Shown here in pieces: positions 53,665 to 62,788 of a DNA stretch of 64,000 bases; position 1 is the stretch's first letter, and every line of letters starts with the position of its first letter. Origin of the DNA: Bradyrhizobium sp. SZCCT0231. GTDB taxonomy: Bacteria; Pseudomonadota; Alphaproteobacteria; Rhizobiales; Xanthobacteraceae. The notes below the pieces were generated by a model, which was given only the letters and a program-made list of their open reading frames with translations, searched no databases and was not told the origin of the DNA. The translations under genes were made by a program, and so were the position numbers. The DNA lies in NCBI RefSeq assembly GCF_018130245.1, contig NZ_JAFCKP010000001.1, positions 1,240,001-1,304,000 on the forward strand, written 5' to 3'.

Positions 53665-53674
53665 GAGACCCACG

Positions 53675-54583
53675 CTACCGTCCCGCAAACAACGCCCGCT
53701 CGCGCTCCACGATCTCGCCGATGTAATCCGCCACGGCCCTGATCCGCGCAAGGTCCTTGCTGTCGGCGTGCATCAGCATCCAGAACGTCCGCGTGATCGA
53801 GATGTCGTCCGGCAGCACGGGCACGAGCTGCGGATAGTCGCTCGCCATGAAATGCGGCAGCACGGCGATGCCGAAGCCGGAGAGGGTGGCGTTGAGCTGG
53901 GCGATCAGATTGGCGCTGCGAAAGCGCGCGGAGATCCGCGGCGAGACCTGCGGCAGATAGTCGAGCTCCGGCGTGAACAAGAGCTCCTCGATGTAGCCGA
54001 CGAAGCGGTGCTGCGTCAGGTCCTGCCGCGAGGTGATCTCAGGGAAGCGATCGAGATAGCCAGGTGCGGCATAGAGCCCAAGGCGGTAGTCGAGCAGCTT
54101 GCGGCCGACGATGCGGCCTTCCTTCGGCATGGTCAGGCTGATGGCGATATCGGCCTCGCGCTTGGAGAGGCTGAACAGCCGCGCGGTAGCCACAAGTTGC
54201 AGATCGAGATCGGGATAGCGGTCGGCGAACGGCGCCAGCCGTGGCGCCAGGAAGGCGGTGCCGAATCCGTCAGGCGCGCCGATCCGCACCGTCCCGGTCA
54301 GCCGCGCCACGGAGCCGCCGACCTGCTCCTGGTTGGCGACGATGGTGGATTCCATTGCTTCGGCGCTGTCGGCGACGCGCTGGCCGGCCTCGGTGAGCAG
54401 ATAGCCGGTCTTGCGCCGGTCAAACAGCTTGGCAGAGAGGTGTTTTTCCAGCCGGTCGACGCGGCGGATCACCGTGGCATGGTCGACCCCGAGCTGTTTT
54501 GCCGCAGCCGACACCGAGCCGCCCCGCACGATGGCCAGCACGAAGCGAAAGTCGTCCCAGTCGATAGCGCCTTGATCCAGCAT
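53675..54583 (-). CDS. LysR-family transcriptional regulator (next to mmsA)
   Basis: A 302-residue LysR protein. The winged helix is DWDDFRFVLAIVRGGSVSAA and HATVIRRVDRLEKHL, and the effector domain follows from about residue 90. The ATG at 54583 gives the usual length; an earlier ATG at 54604 is less likely. It is divergent from mmsA with 102 bases between, containing an 8-13-8 inverted repeat (54618-54646). It is the probable regulator of the valine/methylmalonate-semialdehyde operon. Confidence 0.88.
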   Translation of the reverse strand: MLDQGAIDWDDFRFVLAIVRGGSVSAAAKQLGVDHATVIRRVDRLEKHLSAKLFDRRKTGYLLTEAGQRVADSAEAMESTIVANQEQVGGSVARLTGTVRIGAPDGFGTAFLAPRLAPFADRYPDLDLQLVATARLFSLSKREADIAISLTMPKEGRIVGRKLLDYRLGLYAAPGYLDRFPEITSRQDLTQHRFVGYIEELLFTPELDYLPQVSPRISARFRSANLIAQLNATLSGFGIAVLPHFMASDYPQLVPVLPDDISITRTFWMLMHADSKDLARIRAVADYIGEIVERERALFAGR

Positions 54584-54617
54584 TTTCGCACATCTATGGT
54601 GCATTATCTCAGACTTG

Positions 54618-54646
54618 AATCCTATAAAATGCAGGTCAATAGGATT
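54618..54646. promoter_or_regulatory. Inverted repeat in the LysR-mmsA promoter region
   Basis: AATCCTAT and ATAGGATT are exact reverse complements with 13 bases between, in the short divergent gap. A second pair, TGCATT (54600-54605) and AATGCA (54628-54633), overlaps it. A LysR operator is the natural reading; LysR boxes usually have the T-n11-A form within such palindromes. Confidence 0.55.
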
Positions 54647-54685
54647 TGTCAAAGCGTTCAAGCTCGGCCTGAAGGAGATCATTCC

Positions 54686-56182
<1,497 letters not shown>

Positions 56183-56192
56183 TCTCCTCAGC

Positions 56193-56279
56193 CGTCATTG
56201 CGAGGAGCCCTTGCGACGAAGCAATCCAGACTGTCTCTGCGGAGGGATGCTGGATTGCTTCGCTGCACTCGCAATGACG
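56193..56279. repeat. Intergenic palindromic repeat, CGTCATTGCGAG family
   Basis: CGTCATTGCGAG and CTCGCAATGACG are exact inverted repeats at the ends, with GAAGCAATCCAG and CTGGATTGCTTC pairing inside. It lies between mmsA and the acyl-CoA dehydrogenase gene in the operon. Confidence 0.9.
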
Positions 56280-56304
56280 ATGGAGTGAAAGGGTAGGCGG
56301 CAGC

Positions 56305-57450
56305 ATGCAGTTCGCTCTGAACGAGGATCAGATCGCGGTTCGTGACATGGCGATGGCGTTTGCGGCGGAGAAGATCGCGCCGCATGCGCTGCGCTGGGAC
56401 GAGGAGAAGCATTTCCCCGTCGACGTCATGCGCGAGGCCGCCACGCTCGGCATGGGCGGCATCTACATCCGCGACGATGTCGGCGGTTCCGCCATGACGC
56501 GGTTCGACGCGGCGCTGATTTTTGAAGCGCTGGCGACGGGCTGCCCGACCACCTCGGCCTTCATCTCCATCCACAACATGGCGAGCTGGATGATCGATGC
56601 CTTCGGCAGCGACACCCAGCGCCATCAGTGGCTGCCAAAGCTCTGCACCATGGAGCTGATCGCAAGCTACTGCCTGACCGAGCCCGGCGCCGGCTCGGAC
56701 GCGGCAGCCTTGCGCACCCGCGCGGTGCGTGACGGCGACCATTACGTCCTCAACGGCCAGAAGCAGTTCATCTCCGGCGCCGGCGGCACCGACCTGCTGG
56801 TGGCGATGGTGCGAACCGGCGGCGATGGCCCCGGCGGCATCTCGACCCTCGTCATCGACGGCAAGACGCCGGGCGTCTCGTTCGGCGCCAACGAGCGCAA
56901 GATGGGCTGGAACGCGCAGCCGACCCGCGCGGTGATGTTCGAGAACGCCCGCGTACCGGTCGCCAACCGCCTGAGCGAGGAGGGCGTCGGCTTCAAGATC
57001 GCGATGGCGGGCCTCGACGGCGGCCGCCTCAACATCACGGCGTGTTCTCTTGGTGGTGCCCAAACTGCGCTCGACAAGGCGCGCGCCTACATGAAGGAGC
57101 GCAAAGCGTTTGGAAAGCGGCTCGACGAATTCCAGGCGCTGCAGTTCCGTCTCGCCGACATGGCGATCGAGCTGGAAGCCGCGCGCACCTTCCTGTGGCG
57201 TGCCGCGGCGGCGCTGGATCGCAAGGACCCCGACGCCACCATGCTGTGCGCAATGGCCAAGCGCTTCGGTACCGATGTCGGCTTCGAGGTCGCCAACCAT
57301 GCGCTCCAGCTGCACGGCGGCTACGGCTACCTGAGCGAATATGGCATCGAGAAGATCGTGCGCGACCTGCGCGTGCACCAGATCCTCGAAGGCACCAATG
57401 AAATCATGCGGCTCATCGTGGCGCGCAAACTGATCGAGGGCGCGCGATGA
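56305..57450 (+). CDS. Acyl-CoA dehydrogenase (isobutyryl-CoA type by context)
   Basis: A 381-residue FAD acyl-CoA dehydrogenase that introduces a 2,3-double bond. The family signatures are YCLTEPGAGSDAAAL and KQFISGAGGTDLLV; the catalytic Glu lies in ILEGTNEIMR near the C-terminus. The context (mmsA, 3-hydroxyisobutyryl-CoA hydrolase, mmsB) indicates isobutyryl-CoA as substrate, giving methacrylyl-CoA. The stop overlaps the start of the hydrolase gene by four bases (ATGA). Confidence 0.92.
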   Translation: MQFALNEDQIAVRDMAMAFAAEKIAPHALRWDEEKHFPVDVMREAATLGMGGIYIRDDVGGSAMTRFDAALIFEALATGCPTTSAFISIHNMASWMIDAFGSDTQRHQWLPKLCTMELIASYCLTEPGAGSDAAALRTRAVRDGDHYVLNGQKQFISGAGGTDLLVAMVRTGGDGPGGISTLVIDGKTPGVSFGANERKMGWNAQPTRAVMFENARVPVANRLSEEGVGFKIAMAGLDGGRLNITACSLGGAQTALDKARAYMKERKAFGKRLDEFQALQFRLADMAIELEAARTFLWRAAAALDRKDPDATMLCAMAKRFGTDVGFEVANHALQLHGGYGYLSEYGIEKIVRDLRVHQILEGTNEIMRLIVARKLIEGAR

Positions 57451-58514
57451 CGGCAGTGGAGGAGGGCGATCTGGTCGCCCGCGTCGAGGGCGCCGCCGGC
57501 ATCATCAGGCTCAACCGCCCCAAGGCGATCAACGCCGTCACGCTGGAGATGTTTCGCGACATCGAGAAGGCGCTCGATCGTTTCGAGGCCGATGCCAACG
57601 TCGGCGTGATCCTGCTCGAAGGCGCCGGCGAGCGCGGCCTGTGCGCCGGCGGCGACATCCGCACGCTCTGGGAAAGCTCGAAGGTCAAGGGCGACCTCGG
57701 CAAGATCCTGTGGCGCGAGGAATACATCCTCAACGCCCGTATCAAGAAGTTTCCGAAGCCCTATGTCGCCTTCATGGACGGCATCGTGATGGGCGGCGGC
57801 GTCGGCTTGTCGGCTCATGCCAGCCACCGCGTCGTCACGGATCGCACGAAGCTGGCGATGCCGGAAGTCGGTCTCGGCTTCTTCCCCGATGTCGGCGGTA
57901 CCTATCTGTTGTCGCATTCGCCGGGCGAAATCGGCACTTATTTCGGGCTGACCGGCCAGACCATGAACGGGCCGGACGCGATCCACGCGAAGTTTGCGGA
58001 TTGGGTGGTGCCGGCTTCGAGGCTGCCGGAGCTGCGCGAGGCGCTGACGAAGGTGCGCCCGGGCGCGACCGCCGCCGAAATCGGAAAGCTCATCGACGGC
58101 TTTGCAACCGGCGAGACCGCGGGGCCGGTGGCGGCGAAGGAGCCGATCATCGACGCGCTGTTCGGCTTCGACCGCATGGAGGACATTTTTGCGGCGCTCA
58201 AGCGCGCCGGCTCGGAGTTCGCGCAGGCAACGCTGAAGACGCTCAACGAGAAATCGCCGCGCGGCATGGTCGTCACGCTAAAGCTGCTGCGCCTCGCGCG
58301 CACCGCGTCGAGCCTGGAAGAGTGTCTGGTGCGAGAATACCGCGCGGCGCTGGAGGTCTTCCGCAGCGACGATTTCCGCGAGGGTGTACGCGCCGCCGTG
58401 ATCGACAAGGACCGTAATCCGACCTGGTCGCCGCCTGGAATCGAGGATGTGACGCCTGACATGCTTGCGCCGTATCTCGCCGAGATCGGCACTGATGAGC
58501 TGAAGTTCAATTAA
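57447..58514 (+). CDS. 3-Hydroxyisobutyryl-CoA hydrolase (crotonase family)
   Basis: A 355-residue crotonase-fold protein, longer than ordinary hydratases, matching the HIBCH-type hydrolase. Motifs are CAGGDIRTLWE (oxyanion-hole region), GIVMGGGVGLSAHA and PEVGLGFFPDVGG, the last typical of HIBCH. It releases 3-hydroxyisobutyrate from its CoA ester in valine degradation. It starts inside the stop of the dehydrogenase gene (ATGA overlap) and mmsB follows 28 bases later. A separate enoyl-CoA hydratase for methacrylyl-CoA is not in this operon. Confidence 0.9.
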   Translation: MTAVEEGDLVARVEGAAGIIRLNRPKAINAVTLEMFRDIEKALDRFEADANVGVILLEGAGERGLCAGGDIRTLWESSKVKGDLGKILWREEYILNARIKKFPKPYVAFMDGIVMGGGVGLSAHASHRVVTDRTKLAMPEVGLGFFPDVGGTYLLSHSPGEIGTYFGLTGQTMNGPDAIHAKFADWVVPASRLPELREALTKVRPGATAAEIGKLIDGFATGETAGPVAAKEPIIDALFGFDRMEDIFAALKRAGSEFAQATLKTLNEKSPRGMVVTLKLLRLARTASSLEECLVREYRAALEVFRSDDFREGVRAAVIDKDRNPTWSPPGIEDVTPDMLAPYLAEIGTDELKFN

Positions 58515-58542
58515 CAACGTCATTCAAGCGGAGGAAACGACA

Positions 58543-59430
58543 ATGGCCACGATCGCATTCATCGGTCTCGGCAACATGGGCGGCCCGATGGCCGCCAACC
58601 TCGTCAAGGCCGGCCACAAGGTGGTTGCGTTCGATCTCGTCGAGGCCTCGCGCAATCAGGCCAAGGTTGACGGTGCCAGCATCGCCGATAGCGCCGCGGG
58701 CGCGGTGAAGGGCGCCGATGTCGTCGTGACCATGCTGCCGGCCGGCAAGCACGTGCTCGGCGTCTGGAACGAGGTCGTCCCTGTCATGACCAAGGGTGCG
58801 CTGATCATCGACAGCTCCACCATCGATGTCGAAAGCGCGCGGCAGGCGCATGCGCTGGCGGCCAAGCACGGCGTGCTCTCGGTCGATGCGCCGGTCTCCG
58901 GCGGTACCGGCGGCGCCAAGGGGGCGACGCTCACCTTCATGTGCGGCGGCGAAGAGAAGGCGTTCGCGGCGGCAAAGCCCGTGCTGGAGAACATGGGCAA
59001 GAAGATCGTGCATTGCGGCGGCGCCGGCGCAGGGCAGGCCGCCAAGATCTGCAACAACATGATCCTCGGCATTTCCATGATCGCAGTGAGCGAGGCCTTT
59101 GCGCTTGGCGAAAAGCTCGGGCTCTCGCACCAGGCGCTGTTCGACGTCGCCTCGACCTCCTCGGGCCAGTGCTGGTCGTTGACCACCTATTGCCCGGTTC
59201 CCGGCCCGGTGCCGACCTCGCCCGCCAACAACGACTACAAGCCGGGCTTCGCCTCCGCGCTGATGGTGAAGGACCTGACCCTGGCGCAGGACGCCGCCAA
59301 GGCCGCGGGCGCGGCGACGCCGCTCGGCAAGCATGCGCAGGAGATCTATCAGTCTTTCGACGCAGCCGGCCAGGGCGGGGTGGATTTTTCCGGAATTATC
59401 AAGCACGTTCGCAGCCTCGCTGGAAAATAG
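58543..59430 (+). CDS. mmsB: 3-Hydroxyisobutyrate dehydrogenase
   Basis: A 295-residue beta-hydroxyacid dehydrogenase. NAD motif GLGNMGGPMAANL is at the N-terminus; the substrate motif DAPVSGGTGGAKGATLTFM follows, and the catalytic Lys lies in AGQAAKICNNM. It oxidises 3-hydroxyisobutyrate to methylmalonate semialdehyde, the substrate of MmsA encoded at the start of the operon. The length matches the family. A palindromic repeat follows its stop. Confidence 0.94.
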   Translation: MATIAFIGLGNMGGPMAANLVKAGHKVVAFDLVEASRNQAKVDGASIADSAAGAVKGADVVVTMLPAGKHVLGVWNEVVPVMTKGALIIDSSTIDVESARQAHALAAKHGVLSVDAPVSGGTGGAKGATLTFMCGGEEKAFAAAKPVLENMGKKIVHCGGAGAGQAAKICNNMILGISMIAVSEAFALGEKLGLSHQALFDVASTSSGQCWSLTTYCPVPGPVPTSPANNDYKPGFASALMVKDLTLAQDAAKAAGAATPLGKHAQEIYQSFDAAGQGGVDFSGIIKHVRSLAGK

Positions 59431-59439
59431 CGGGGCTTC

Positions 59440-59525
59440 GTAGCCCGGATGGAGCGAAGCGAAATCCGGGACAGCTGCTTCCATTGTGGTGCCCCCCGGA
59501 TTGCGCTTCGCTCCATCCGGGCTAC
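59440..59525. repeat. Intergenic palindromic repeat, GTAGCCCGGATGGAGCGAAGC family
   Basis: GTAGCCCGGATGGAGCGAAGC and GCTTCGCTCCATCCGGGCTAC are exact inverted repeats at the ends, and AATCCGGG with CCCGGATT pairs inside. It fills the gap between mmsB and the acyl-CoA synthetase gene. Confidence 0.92.
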
Positions 59526-59555
59526 GCTCGAAGCTCATTTCGACGGGCCCGGATC

Positions 59556-61274
59556 ATGACGACATTCCAGGACGCGCGCGCGTTCCTTCTGCAACACCGT
59601 ACGGATTACGAGGCCGCGGTCAAAGGCTTCCGCTGGCCCGATCCGGCTCCGTTCAACTGGGCGCTCGACTGGTTCGACGCCGAGCTGGCGGCGAATGCGG
59701 ACAGCAAGGACCGGCCCGCGCTCTGGATCGTCGATGCCGCGCAGGACAGGCAGACAAAGCTCTCCTTCGCGGCGCTGTCGAAGCGCTCCAACCAGGTCGC
59801 CAACTTCCTCCGCGCGCAGGGTTTGAGGCGCGGCGATCATCTCCTGCTGCTGCTCGGCAATGTAGTACCGCTGTGGGAGACGATGCTGGCGGCGATGAAG
59901 CTCGGCGTCGTCGTCATTCCCGCCACCACGCTGCTCACCGCCGACGAACTGCGTGACCGGCTCGATCGCGGCAAGGCGAGGGCGGTGATCGCGGCGCAGG
60001 ATCAGGTCGCAAAGTTCGCGAGCCTCGGGGCCGAGAATGTCGTCCGCATCGTGGTCGGCGCGCCCTCCGATGGTTGGCTCACGTATGACGAGGCGGCAAA
60101 GGCTTCCGAAAGCTTCACGCCCGACGGTCCGACCAACGCCGACGATCCGATGCTGCTCTATTTCACTTCGGGCACCACGGCAAAACCAAAGCTCGTCCGG
60201 CACAGCCAGCGCAGCTATCCCGTCGGCCATCTCTCCACCATGTACTGGATCGGGCTGAAGCCCGGCGACATCCATCTCAACATCTCGTCGCCCGGCTGGG
60301 CCAAGCATGCCTGGAGCTGTTTCTTCGCGCCGTGGAATGCGGGCGCGACCGTGTTCGTGGTCAATCAGCCGCGCTTCGACGCCAAGGCGCTGCTCGCCAC
60401 CATCGGCCGTTGCGGCGTTACCACGCTCTGCGCGCCGCCGACGGTGTGGCGGCTGTTCATCCAGGAGAACCTCGCCTCGTTCAAGGTGGCCTTGCGCGAG
60501 GTCTGCGGCGCCGGCGAGCCGCTCAATCCTGAGGTGATCGACCAGGTGCAGGCCGCCTGGGGCCTCACCATCCGCGACGGCTACGGCCAGACCGAAACCA
60601 CCGCGCTGGCCGGCAACTCGCCGGGGCAGAAGATCAAGATCGGCTCGATGGGCCGGCCATTGCCGGGCTATCGCGTCCAGATCAGCGATGCTGACGGCCA
60701 TCCGGCCAAGGAAGGCGAGGTGACGCTGGTGCTGGGCGCCGACCGCCCCGCCGGCCTGATGCAGGGCTATCAGGGCGACGACGGCAAGCTGTCCGGCGCC
60801 GAAGGCGTGCTCTATCGCAGCGGCGACGTCGTATTCGAGGACGGGGACGGCTATCTCACCTTCGTCGGCCGCTCCGACGACGTGTTCAAATCATCCGATT
60901 ACCGCATCAGCCCGTTCGAGCTGGAGAGCGTGTTGCTCGAGCATGAGCTCGTCGCCGAGGCCGCGGTGGTGCCGAGCCCTGATCCCATCCGGCTCGCGAT
61001 CCCCAAGGCCTTCGTGCTGCTGACCGCGGGTGCCGAGCGCACGCCGGAGACCGCGCTGTCGATCTTCAAGCACCTGCACACGCGCCTGGCGCCGTTCAAG
61101 CGCATCCGCCGCCTCGAAATCGTCACCGAGCTGCCGAAGACGATCTCTGGCAAAATCCGCCGCGTGCAGCTACGACGGCTCGAACGCGACGACGATCGCA
61201 ACGATCCGCTGCGCGGCCGGGAATTCCGTGAGGAGGATTTTCCGGAGCTGCCGAAAACACGGAGTGAGACCTAA
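59556..61274 (+). CDS. Acyl-CoA synthetase (AMP-forming, ANL family)
   Basis: A 572-residue AMP-dependent acid-CoA ligase. Adenylate motifs are LYFTSGTTAKPKLVRHS, DGYGQTETTALAG and, in the C-terminal domain, GRSDDVFKSSDYRISPFELE; the catalytic Lys is in KTISGKIRR. It resembles medium-chain or short branched acyl-CoA synthetases. The ATG at 59556 is used; the frame runs open into mmsB's region upstream, but without synthetase character. The stop is directly next to the MaoC gene's GTG. The substrate acid is unknown; the operon suggests branched or short-chain acids. Confidence 0.9.
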   Translation: MTTFQDARAFLLQHRTDYEAAVKGFRWPDPAPFNWALDWFDAELAANADSKDRPALWIVDAAQDRQTKLSFAALSKRSNQVANFLRAQGLRRGDHLLLLLGNVVPLWETMLAAMKLGVVVIPATTLLTADELRDRLDRGKARAVIAAQDQVAKFASLGAENVVRIVVGAPSDGWLTYDEAAKASESFTPDGPTNADDPMLLYFTSGTTAKPKLVRHSQRSYPVGHLSTMYWIGLKPGDIHLNISSPGWAKHAWSCFFAPWNAGATVFVVNQPRFDAKALLATIGRCGVTTLCAPPTVWRLFIQENLASFKVALREVCGAGEPLNPEVIDQVQAAWGLTIRDGYGQTETTALAGNSPGQKIKIGSMGRPLPGYRVQISDADGHPAKEGEVTLVLGADRPAGLMQGYQGDDGKLSGAEGVLYRSGDVVFEDGDGYLTFVGRSDDVFKSSDYRISPFELESVLLEHELVAEAAVVPSPDPIRLAIPKAFVLLTAGAERTPETALSIFKHLHTRLAPFKRIRRLEIVTELPKTISGKIRRVQLRRLERDDDRNDPLRGREFREEDFPELPKTRSET

Positions 61275-61751
61275 GTGAACCAAATCTGGAAGTCGCCGCC
61301 GATCACGTTGGAGGCCTATCAGGCCATGGTCGGTAAGGAGATCGGCGTGTCGTCCTGGCACCTGATCGACCAGCCCCGCATCGACACCTATGCCGACGTG
61401 ACCGAGGATCACCAGTTCATCCATGTCGATCCCGAACGCGCCAAGGAAACCGCGTTCGGCACCACCATCGCGCACGGCTTCCTCACGATGTCGATGTTGT
61501 CGGTGATGTCCTATGAGGTGATGCCGGCGATTGCGGGCACCACGATGGGCGTCAATTACGGCTTCGACAAGCTGCGCTTCATCTCGCCCGTGCGATCGGG
61601 CAAGCGCGTCCGCGGCCGTTTCGTGCTGGCGGAAGCCAAGCTCCGCAAGCCGAATGAGCTGCAGTCTCGCACCAACGTCACGGTGGAGATCGAGGGCGAG
61701 GACAAGCCGGCGCTGGTCGCCGACTGGCTCGGGTTGATCTATTTCGCGTAG
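61275..61751 (+). CDS. MaoC-family (R)-enoyl-CoA hydratase
   Basis: A 158-residue hotdog-fold protein. The catalytic Asp/His region reads YADVTEDHQFIHVDPERA, followed by FGTTIAHGFLTMSMLS, the MaoC hydratase pattern. It begins with GTG directly after the synthetase stop, without a gap, so coupling is likely. It hydrates or dehydrates an enoyl-CoA with R stereochemistry. The next SDR may oxidise its product. Confidence 0.9.
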   Translation: MNQIWKSPPITLEAYQAMVGKEIGVSSWHLIDQPRIDTYADVTEDHQFIHVDPERAKETAFGTTIAHGFLTMSMLSVMSYEVMPAIAGTTMGVNYGFDKLRFISPVRSGKRVRGRFVLAEAKLRKPNELQSRTNVTVEIEGEDKPALVADWLGLIYFA

Positions 61752-61760
61752 GCCCTAGGC

Positions 61761-61845
61761 GTCGTTGCCGGGCTTGACCCGGCAACCCATCGCTGCTCAA
61801 AAGCCTGTCGATTTGATGGATGGCCGGGTCAAGCCCGGCCATGAC
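61761..61845. repeat. Intergenic palindromic repeat, GTCGTTGCCGGGCTTGACCC family
   Basis: GCCGGGCTTGACCCGGC is a short palindrome, and its mirror GCCGGGTCAAGCCCGGC occurs at the right end, so the two ends also pair with each other. It separates the MaoC and SDR genes. Confidence 0.85.
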
Positions 61846-61870
61846 AAACTAGCATCTGGGAAACGTACTC

Positions 61871-62788
61871 ATGGCAATCAGGTTCGACGGACGCGTCGCC
61901 ATCGTCACCGGCGCGGGCAATGGTCTCGGACGCGCGCATGCGCTGGGGCTGGCGAGCCGCGGCGCGAAAGTCGTCGTCAATGATTTCGGCGGCGCGCGGG
62001 ACGGCACCGGCGGTTCGCTGTCGCCGGCGGAAGCGGTGGTCGAGGAGATCCGCAAAGCCGGCGGCACTGCGATGGCCGACGGCGCCGACGTCTCCAACTT
62101 CGAGCAGGTCACTGCGATGGTCGAGCGCGCCACCAAGGAGTGGGGCAGCGTCGATCTCTTGTGCGCCAATGCCGGCATCCTGCGCGACAAGTCGTTCGGC
62201 AAGATGGAAGCGGCCGATTTCCAGAAGGTGCTCGACGTGCATCTCGTCGGCACCTTCTATTGCTGCAAGGCGGCCTGGGCCGGCATGCGCGACCGCAACT
62301 ACGGCCGCATCGTGCTGACGACGTCGTCCTCGGGTCTCTACGGCAATTTCGGCCAGGCCAATTACGGCGCGGCGAAATCCGGCATGGTCGGCCTGATGAA
62401 CGTGCTGGCCGAAGAAGGTCGCAAGAACGACATTCGCGTCAACATCATCTCGCCGACGGCGGCAACCCGCATGACCGAGGAGCTGTTGCCGCCGCAGGCG
62501 TTGCAGCTGATGAAGCCGAACGCGATCACCCCCGCGGTCGAGTACATGCTGAGCGAGGACGCGCCGACCCGCACCATCATGGGCGCCGGTGCCGGCTCCT
62601 TCGCCGTGATCAAGATTTTGGAGAGCGAGGGCATCAACCTGCCGGAGAGCGAGTGGACGCCCGATGCGGTCGCCGCGCATTTCGCCGAGATCAGCGACAT
62701 GTCGAAGGCCAGGGCGCTGACGGGTGCGTTCGAGCAGACGCAGAAGTACGTGGCGCAGGCCGCGGCGCGGGCGGGAATCAAGCTCTGA
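61871..62788 (+). CDS. SDR-family 3-hydroxyacyl-CoA dehydrogenase (MFE-2 type)
   Basis: A 305-residue SDR like the dehydrogenase unit of peroxisomal multifunctional enzyme type 2. NAD motif GAGNGLGRAHAL is present, NDFGGARDGTG follows, catalytic Ser is in TTSSSGLYGNFG and Tyr-Lys in ANYGAAKSGMVG. The length exceeds an ordinary SDR because of the C-terminal helical extension to residue 305. With the MaoC hydratase before it, the pair would carry out the (R)-specific hydration and oxidation steps of beta-oxidation. The last bases overlap the flavoprotein gene. Confidence 0.9.
   Translation: MAIRFDGRVAIVTGAGNGLGRAHALGLASRGAKVVVNDFGGARDGTGGSLSPAEAVVEEIRKAGGTAMADGADVSNFEQVTAMVERATKEWGSVDLLCANAGILRDKSFGKMEAADFQKVLDVHLVGTFYCCKAAWAGMRDRNYGRIVLTTSSSGLYGNFGQANYGAAKSGMVGLMNVLAEEGRKNDIRVNIISPTAATRMTEELLPPQALQLMKPNAITPAVEYMLSEDAPTRTIMGAGAGSFAVIKILESEGINLPESEWTPDAVAAHFAEISDMSKARALTGAFEQTQKYVAQAAARAGIKL

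Noticed and set aside
53576-54685. N-terminal extension of the mmsA frame
   Set aside because: Open only because it is antisense to the LysR gene; MmsA begins at the ATG at 54686 with a ribosome site.
58941-59555. N-terminal extension of the acyl-CoA synthetase frame
   Set aside because: It overlaps mmsB and a palindromic repeat and lacks synthetase character; the family starts at 59556.
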